Origin: Lytechinus pictus
Lineage: Eukaryota > Echinodermata > Echinoidea > Temnopleuroida > Toxopneustidae
Direction: 5' to 3'
Assembly (NCBI RefSeq): GCF_037042905.1
Contig: NC_087261.1
Span: 9,757,717 to 9,821,716 of the forward strand
Length of the DNA stretch: 64,000 nt
Within the stretch, counting starts at the first letter, position 1; the number at the start of each line of letters is the position of its first letter. Positions 58,508 to 64,000 of the stretch are shown piece after piece. The notes under the pieces were generated by a model. That model was not told the origin of the DNA, searched no databases, and saw nothing but the letters and a program-made list of their open reading frames with translations. The translations under genes were made by a program, and so were the position numbers.

Positions 58508-59082
58508 GTAAAGTAAAATGAAACCTTTGGAGCAAGAGCTCTTGTACAAAAACAGAAAAATCAAAGAAATGGATCAACAAAAGTTTGAGAAAAATTGAAT
58601 ATATAATAAGAAAGTTATGAACATTTGAAATTTAGATCAGTATTGTAACGTACATCCTCCCATTGGCAATGCGACAAAGATGTGTGATGTCACCTGCGAA
58701 CAAATTTGCCATTCCTTATGTATACATTTCACTTATTAAAATTACCTTTTTATCACATTAATCAGTAGATCATGCATTCTTTCTGTTGGAGGGCATGTAA
58801 TACAGATTTTCAGAGAATACGTTATGGATGAAGAGTTTGTATCATCATAAGAAGGAGCAAAAATAAACATTTTTGGGGCATTTAATAGCCCATCAAAGTG
58901 ACATCACACATCCTTGTCGCATTGCCAATGGGAGGATCTCCATAGCATTTGATCACAATAGACAATTGCTCATAACTTTCTCATTATATGTCTGATTTTT
59001 CTCAAACTTTCTTTGATCTCATTCTTAGATTTTTCTGTTTCCACACAAGCCCACTTTTTCCAAAGGTTTCATTCCCCTTTAA
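58508..59082. mobile_element. Long foldback MITE, family C, copy abutting a splice donor
   Basis: Left taaagtaaaatgaaaccttt, right aaaggtttcattccccttta. The arms include gcgacaaagatgtgtgatg and its mirror, as at 20899-21488. The element begins at position +5 of the intron. Confidence 0.85.
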
Positions 59083-59094
59083 TGTGTTAACCGG

Positions 59095-59330
59095 ACATGG
59101 TGGCTCGGTGATTGAGTACTGGCCTCAAGAAGGGAAGGTCATTGGTTCTCTCCCTGGTAGAGTAGTACTAAAGGCTTGTGAAAATGGGACCTTCTGCCTT
59201 CTTGTCATGCACAATTAGAGTGGAGAAGGGTAATAATAACATTGTGTTTATATGCAGGGCCCGCTTGGAGAACAGTTCATAAGAGCTGAAGTATCCACCC
59301 TACAAGAGTTATTATAATCATCACCATATT
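59095..59330 (+). mobile_element. tRNA-related SINE
   Basis: Box A-like tggctcggtgattgagt and box B-like ggtcattggttct, about 45 bp apart, are followed by a body and a tail of tta/atc triplets near 59310-59340. A retroposon is likely; the tRNA source is unclear. Confidence 0.5.
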
Positions 59331-59339
59331 CATCATATT

Positions 59340-60374
59340 TAGTAGAAGGCCATTGATGACTCTAAAACTGATCGTACACTGCATAACCAGTCTGCAACTC
59401 CATTTGAAAATCATGGTATTTGGGACGAACATTCAACCTTGGGATTTCATACCCTCCAAAGTTCTACATGAATGTTTGAATATATTGCAAAACTTCCTAC
59501 TCGTCGGAAAGCAAATTCAATACCAAATTAGAAATAGAATCGAGTCATAGTGCTTGGAAGTACATGTCCATGTACCTATGACTAGTAGCCGATTGGACTT
59601 AACTCTTACTTAACTTTAAAAAGATTACACCTAACCAAAATTTTGATTTTCATTCCTTTTTTAGTTATATCCCAAATACGACAGATTTGCTTGTTTGTAA
59701 TTTCATATTCTAAAATAATTACAACTTGCTTTAAATGTTGGCTGCAGACTTCACTATAAACTTTAAACATGCCAAAGCCTGCTACACATATTTATCCCAG
59801 AGAGCAGAAAATTCCCTGACATTCACTGGCATCAAGATGCAAATCAGCTGGTGATACCAGTTCCATCAAGATGTAAATTAATTCTTTTGTTGCTTTAGAT
59901 TGGATTAAAATTTTAGCTAAAATCATACCTCTTGAATGCCAAGGTCATTAGTGTAACAAAGATAAAATTTGGTATAGAAAGCAGAATTTTAAAGTTGTAA
60001 TAAAGGTTATTTTGTTCTGAGATTGAAATTTGAGTTTATGCTATTAGCTTGACTACTGATGATCTTCAGCGCTCATCAGCCGAACCATATGAGTTAAAAG
60101 CAGACTCTCAAGTGTCTGAAATATTTTGATGAAATCATGCTTAGAGCACTTTAATCATGCCTAAGTGCAATTATCCATTATTTCTGGTATGCATCTCATC
60201 ACTTCAAACGACCCTTTACCCACGCTCGACAAACATTTCATCTTCATCTATGTGATGGGAATGGTTTTATGTTGAGAGACCAGTGGAATGTCAGTGAGTC
60301 TGAAGCTGGTGGTCAACCCAACCTCTTGGTTCTGTGCACTTCTACTTTATTAGTGTTACATACTGTACCATCCA
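59340..60374. other. Intron-like, no gene seen
   Basis: AT-rich. At 59815-59880 gatgcaaat and gatgtaaat words with tggcatcaag/tccatcaag form a small direct repeat. No exon. Confidence 0.4.
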
Positions 60375-60645
60375 GGGCCCCGTCTTACAAAGAGTAACGA
60401 TTGATCCAATCAATCGTAACTCTATGGATATCTGTCAGTGTCATAATTTTTTTCTACAGGAAATGTGAAAAATGTCCTTTGTTAACAAAGGAGAACACAC
60501 CGAACTGTCCAGTAATCAATGAATTTAGGATATACATTCATATCTAGAAAAAATTGGGCAAACATGCATTTTATATGTTGACTTTGCTGGCTTTCCATAG
60601 TTACGATTGATTGGATCAATCGCAAGTCTTTGTAAGACGGGCCCC
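60375..60645. mobile_element. Foldback MITE, TCTTACAAAGAG family, copy 2
   Basis: Aligns end to end with 5736-6007, including caggaaatg, caaaggagaacacacc and gttgactttgctggctttcc. Tips ggggccccgtcttac-like and gtaagacgggcccc are inverted. Confidence 0.88.
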
Positions 60646-60674
60646 TGATCTGTTTTTTTCCAAGATGAACTCCA

Positions 60675-60847
60675 GGGGGGTGTTTCACAAAGATTTAAGT
60701 ACGTCTTAGAGTCGCACTGAAATTCTGACGCGTGCATGATATGAAACGCGCAATCTTATTGATAAATACGCAGTAATGCGTGTCCTCTTGGCATGATCTG
60801 ACCAATATATATGCACGCATCACTTAAGATTTTTGTGAAACACCCCC
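60675..60847. mobile_element. Foldback MITE, GTGTTTCACAAAGATTTAAG family, copy 1
   Basis: Left ggggggtgtttcacaaag and right tttgtgaaacaccccc are inverted; the interior has gcgcaatcttattgataaat and cttggcatgatctgacc. About 173 bp. Related copies are at 61775 and 62723. Confidence 0.88.
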
Positions 60848-61659
60848 AGCAGCCCGTAACACAAAACTGAGCAATGATCGTAGAACAAAATTTTTACAAT
60901 TGATTGCATTGACTACAATATTACAATATTTTTACAATTGATTGCTTTGATTGCATTGTAAAATCCAAGCCAAAGTGACTGGATAATGTAGACAGTAATG
61001 CACCAAAGAATTAATGTATACATCTTGAAATAACACTTATTGAGATTAACCATAATAAATTGACTGAAGGATATTAAGAATAGATAAAACATCTATCAGT
61101 AATAAAATTGATAATTTAGATGGATTAAATATGTAAATGAATGATTTATTGAATGATCGAATCAATTAATGAATAATAAATGAATGAATAGATATAAATA
61201 AAAGGTGGGGCAAAAAAAGAAGCATAGCTGCCTTTCAGACCTTCTTGAAACCAAAAATACTGTTCCTCATATTCTTGAACCAGCAGAGAATATTTCAAAG
61301 TTCCTAAAAACAAATTTTATAAAATGTGCATGAACCACTCTTAATATCATTATTATCAAGCGGGCTTTTTCTCCTGTTTGATTTTCATACAGTGCCCTAT
61401 ATGTTGTAGCTGGTACACTGGTGACTGGTGAAACACGATACCATAAATGATTCTTACGTTACATTTAATTTGATTTCCCGCTATTTTAGAAATGCAAATT
61501 AAGAGGTAGTCTTTGAATATTTAATGTCTCTCTTTCACCTGGTTATTGCACAGACGTTGGAATAGAAAAAGAGAGGAAAGGGGCGATATGAGTAGAAATT
61601 AAGATAAATTATTGCTGGTCTTTCATATTAAATATGGAATAATTTGATTTGGAGACGAG

Positions 61660-61742
61660 CATTGTGATGTAGTGGTTGATGCTGTTAGCTTTCAATTAGC
61701 GGGTCATGAGTTCAAATCTCAGTTTAGGTCATTCATTTTCTT
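61660..61742 (+). mobile_element. tRNA-like SINE head
   Basis: gatgtagtggttgatgctgt (A box) and gggtcatgagttcaaatctc (B box) are spaced as in a tRNA, but the arms pair poorly. A short body follows to about 61765. Confidence 0.5.
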
Positions 61743-61774
61743 CAGCAAGTAATTCACCCTTTTTAATGGGATAT

Positions 61775-61975
61775 GGGCGTGTTTCACAAAGATTTAAGTA
61801 TGACTTAAGTCGCACTTAAAAGTCTACTTGCGCACGGTATAAAAGGCATTGCAGTATTGGTCAGATCATGCCAAGAGGACGCGCACTACTGCGTATTAAT
61901 CAATAAGATTGCGCGTTGCATATCTTGTACGCGTTGGCATTTAAGAGCGACCTACTTGTAAGTCATACTTAAATC
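61775..61975. mobile_element. Foldback MITE, GTGTTTCACAAAG family, copy 2
   Basis: Left gtgtttcacaaagatttaag with gtcgcactt is mirrored by agcgacctacttg...catacttaaat. The final right tip is missing and is replaced by the next element at 61977. Confidence 0.8.
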
Positions 61976-61976
61976 C

Positions 61977-62108
61977 CTGGTCCTGTTTCATTAAACTTGT
62001 AATAATAACAAATTTGCAATTTCAGTTAAAAGCTACTGAAATCATTGAATTTGATTGGCTGGTAGTAAACTTGATAAAGAAATTAGTCTTTATGAAACAG
62101 AGCCCTGG
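61977..62108. mobile_element. Foldback MITE with CTGTTTCATTAAA tips
   Basis: Left cctggtcctgtttcattaaac and right ctttatgaaacagagccctgg are inverted with mismatches. The centre includes aatttgattggctgg. Confidence 0.65.
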
Positions 62109-62504
62109 CAGGAATGTATTTCTTTGAAGTACATTGTAGGTCGTGTGGAAGCAGCTTGGCTTCTCACAAAGAAGGGTAATCAATAATGCTGCATTATTCG
62201 TGATTAGAGATTTCAAAGATTAAGTACTTATTTTACAATATTCAGATGCAGATCTAGAAGCTATTAGCATTTAGTTGCATATTTTATTGGCAGTGGTGGA
62301 ATAGCAATGTCCAGTTTTGGGAATATTCAGTCAAGAAAGCTGAAATTGAATAAAGGAAAAAAACCAACAAGGATTTCTGTCTCTGTCACTGCCGTTGCCC
62401 TAGAAAGATGTAATGGGGGATAAAACCAAGACAGAACATGACGCAATTCGTAAGATGAAATCTCTATAAATAATGTCATTATGCTGGCCAATCAATAACT
62501 TTCC

Positions 62505-62720
62505 TATGCATCCATCATCCAATTCTCTCCCTCAATTTTGTTTCCTTTACTAGTATACAATGTCTCAACTTGTGTTCTCTTCCTGCCTGTATTTTCATTC
62601 TATTCAAGTTTGATTTTTCCTCTTCATCTACATATCCTGACTTGCTATTGCCTAGAGCTCACTATCCAGAACCTGTTTGGTCCCCTTTTATTCCTTTCCT
62701 CCTTTATTTTCCTTTCATAT
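62505..62720 (+). repeat. Pyrimidine-rich tract
   Basis: C/T-rich sequence that resumes at 63092-63430 on the far side of the nested MITE. The MITE pair therefore probably inserted into one long polypyrimidine tract just upstream of the 63430 exon. Confidence 0.5.
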
Positions 62721-62722
62721 CT

Positions 62723-63090
62723 GGGGGGTGTGTTTCACAAAGATTTAAGTATGACCTAGGGCCCGTTGCAGAAAGAGTTGCGTTTAAACGCAAGTCAAAA
62801 AATCAATCGCAAGTCCCAAATGCGCGCTGTTGATTGGTTGAAAATTAAGATGCGCATGATTTTTAGAGTTGCGATTGATTGCAACTCTTTCTGCAACGGG
62901 CCCCGAGAGTCGCACTTAAATACCGAGTTGCGTACGGTATGACAGGCTTGACCGCATTGGTCAGATCGTGTCATGAGGATGCGCACTGCTGCGTATCTAT
63001 CAATAAGATCGCACGTTGCATATCGTGTACGTGTCGGCATATAAGTGCGACTTAAGTCTTACTTTTTTAATCTTTGTGAAACACCCCCCT
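62723..63090. mobile_element. GTGTTTCACAAAG-family MITE (outer element)
   Basis: The outer arms ggggggtgtgtttcacaaag and ctttgtgaaacaccccc match the copies at 60675 and 61775. Its left arm is split after gtatgaccta by an inner element, and the reading resumes with gagagtcgcactt. Confidence 0.88.
62759..62903. mobile_element. GGGCCCGTTGCAGAAAG MITE nested in the outer element
   Basis: Left gggcccgttgcagaaagag and right ctctttctgcaacgggcccc are perfect inverted ends of about 20 bp. Inside, gattgattgcaac/caatcgcaagt words also mirror. A TSD of about 2 bp (ag or ga) is possible but ambiguous. Confidence 0.85.
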
Positions 63091-63429
63091 GTTTTGCTAA
63101 TTCCCCTTTCTCTGTCTCCTAGTCTCTGTTTTTTTTTATCACTTTCTCTTGCTCCCCTCTTGCCTTTTTTTCCCCTTTCTAATTTCTTTCTGTCTTCATT
63201 TCATCTTCTATATCTTCATCTCTCCTCGTGCACACACTATCTTTCTGTATTAAAACTTCACCACTATTATTGTCACTCTATTTCCTACTCACTCTCCTTT
63301 TCTCTAGTGCTCTCTCTCTCTCTTTCTCTTCTCATACTTGTGAATTCACTCTCCTCCCTTTATATTATCCCTAATGCACCATGACATTCTGTTCAACTGT
63401 TGTTGTTATTGTTTCTATTTCTTCTTCAG

Positions 63430-63484
63430 GAATCAGGGGATGGGGAGGAGCGTCGGCTGAGAAGCAGTGCAAAGGGACTTCCTG
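63430..63484 (+). CDS. Gene 2, internal exon c
   Basis: 55 nt, acceptor cttcag|gaa, donor cctg|gtaagg, phase 0 to 1. It encodes ESGDGEERRLRSSAKGLP. A strong polypyrimidine tract precedes it. The phase matches exon b and exon d. Confidence 0.65.
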
Positions 63485-63962
63485 GTAAGGCTTTATCAAA
63501 TATTATTGTTGTCATTATGGAAAGCTCAAATTGTTTACTTAACGAGTTAATGAAAGTCTAATTGATTTCATGAAGATTCTTCTGAGGATTTAGTTTCCTG
63601 TTTGTTTTTTAGGGGGTGGGGTCTATTTATTTCCTATATCTCATGTTAAGATTAAAACTTGCATGGTATTTTTAAAGATAAAAAGCAATATTCTGCATTT
63701 TCTACTATATTCCATATTACTATCCATTCCATATTACTGTCCATTTTGTCTAATTTTACTCCTCCCATCCTTCATTTGCTTTCTATTTTTCTTGTCGTTC
63801 TATAAAGTATTCTGTTTTCATCTTTATTATATTGCATGCATTTGGACTTTCTGTAACTTTATTAGGTTTGTGCTTTTCCTTTATAATTCACCTGATTCTT
63901 GCTCCCTCCCTCCCCTTCCCTCTATCTCTCAACTCTTATAATACTCCCTCCTTCCCCCACAG

Positions 63963-64000
63963 TATTCCATCCCGATGTATCTTCATTTCTCGTTAATGCC
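63963..64000 (+). CDS. Gene 2, exon d (cut by window edge)
   Basis: Begins after cccacag, phase 1. With the g from exon c it reads VFHPDVSSFLVNA to the window edge. The gene continues to the right. The product is unrecognised; the next exons should reveal the family. Confidence 0.6.

Overview
This is eukaryotic (metazoan) genomic DNA, AT-rich, with kilobase introns, many homopolymer G/C runs, microsatellites and a very high density of short foldback (MITE-like) repeats. Dispersed palindromes such as TACATGTA and TAGGCCTA, and long foldback elements made of short direct repeats, suggest an echinoderm, most likely a sea urchin. The organism call is inference; no search was run.

Gene 1 (710-14218, + strand) is complete: a nine-exon EIPR1/TSSC1 orthologue, a WD40 partner of the EARP/GARP tethering complexes. 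The spliced product is 392 residues, close to the 387 of the human protein as I recall it, and every exon junction keeps the frame. The gene carries two sets of decayed tandem copies of its own exon edges: about three copies of the exon 8 acceptor and 5' half lie just upstream of exon 8, and about five copies of the exon 9 coding end lie just after the stop codon.

Gene 2 (+ strand, partial, runs off the right edge) is supported by four short exons (43685-43772, 58397-58503, 63430-63484, 63963-64000) whose splice phases agree. Its product, rich in Ser, Lys and Asn, is not recognised. Candidate upstream exons or promoters lie near 23.87, 27.26, 35.2 and 48.8 kb, none proven.

The rest is repeats. 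There are at least a dozen foldback MITEs whose tips share a core like TTTCATAAAG or TCTTACAAAG, including one nested inside another (62.7-63.1 kb). There are longer foldbacks of 0.4-0.6 kb (3.6, 16.2, 20.9, 24.8, 25.7, 43.9, 58.5 kb). Two 5'-truncated LINEs carry intact target-site duplications (17.8-18.5 and 50.75-51.3 kb). Several tRNA-headed SINEs are present (5.5, 15.5, 26.7, 33.1, 59.1, 61.7 kb). Three unusual foldback elements stand out: a 4.6 kb element with ACGGCTA/GGGCGA arrays (36.8-41.4 kb), a 1.37 kb element built of CANNTG words (44.4-45.8 kb), and an AATCATGATT element (19.7-20.5 kb).

I see no bacterial genes, CRISPR arrays, rRNA genes or intact transposases.
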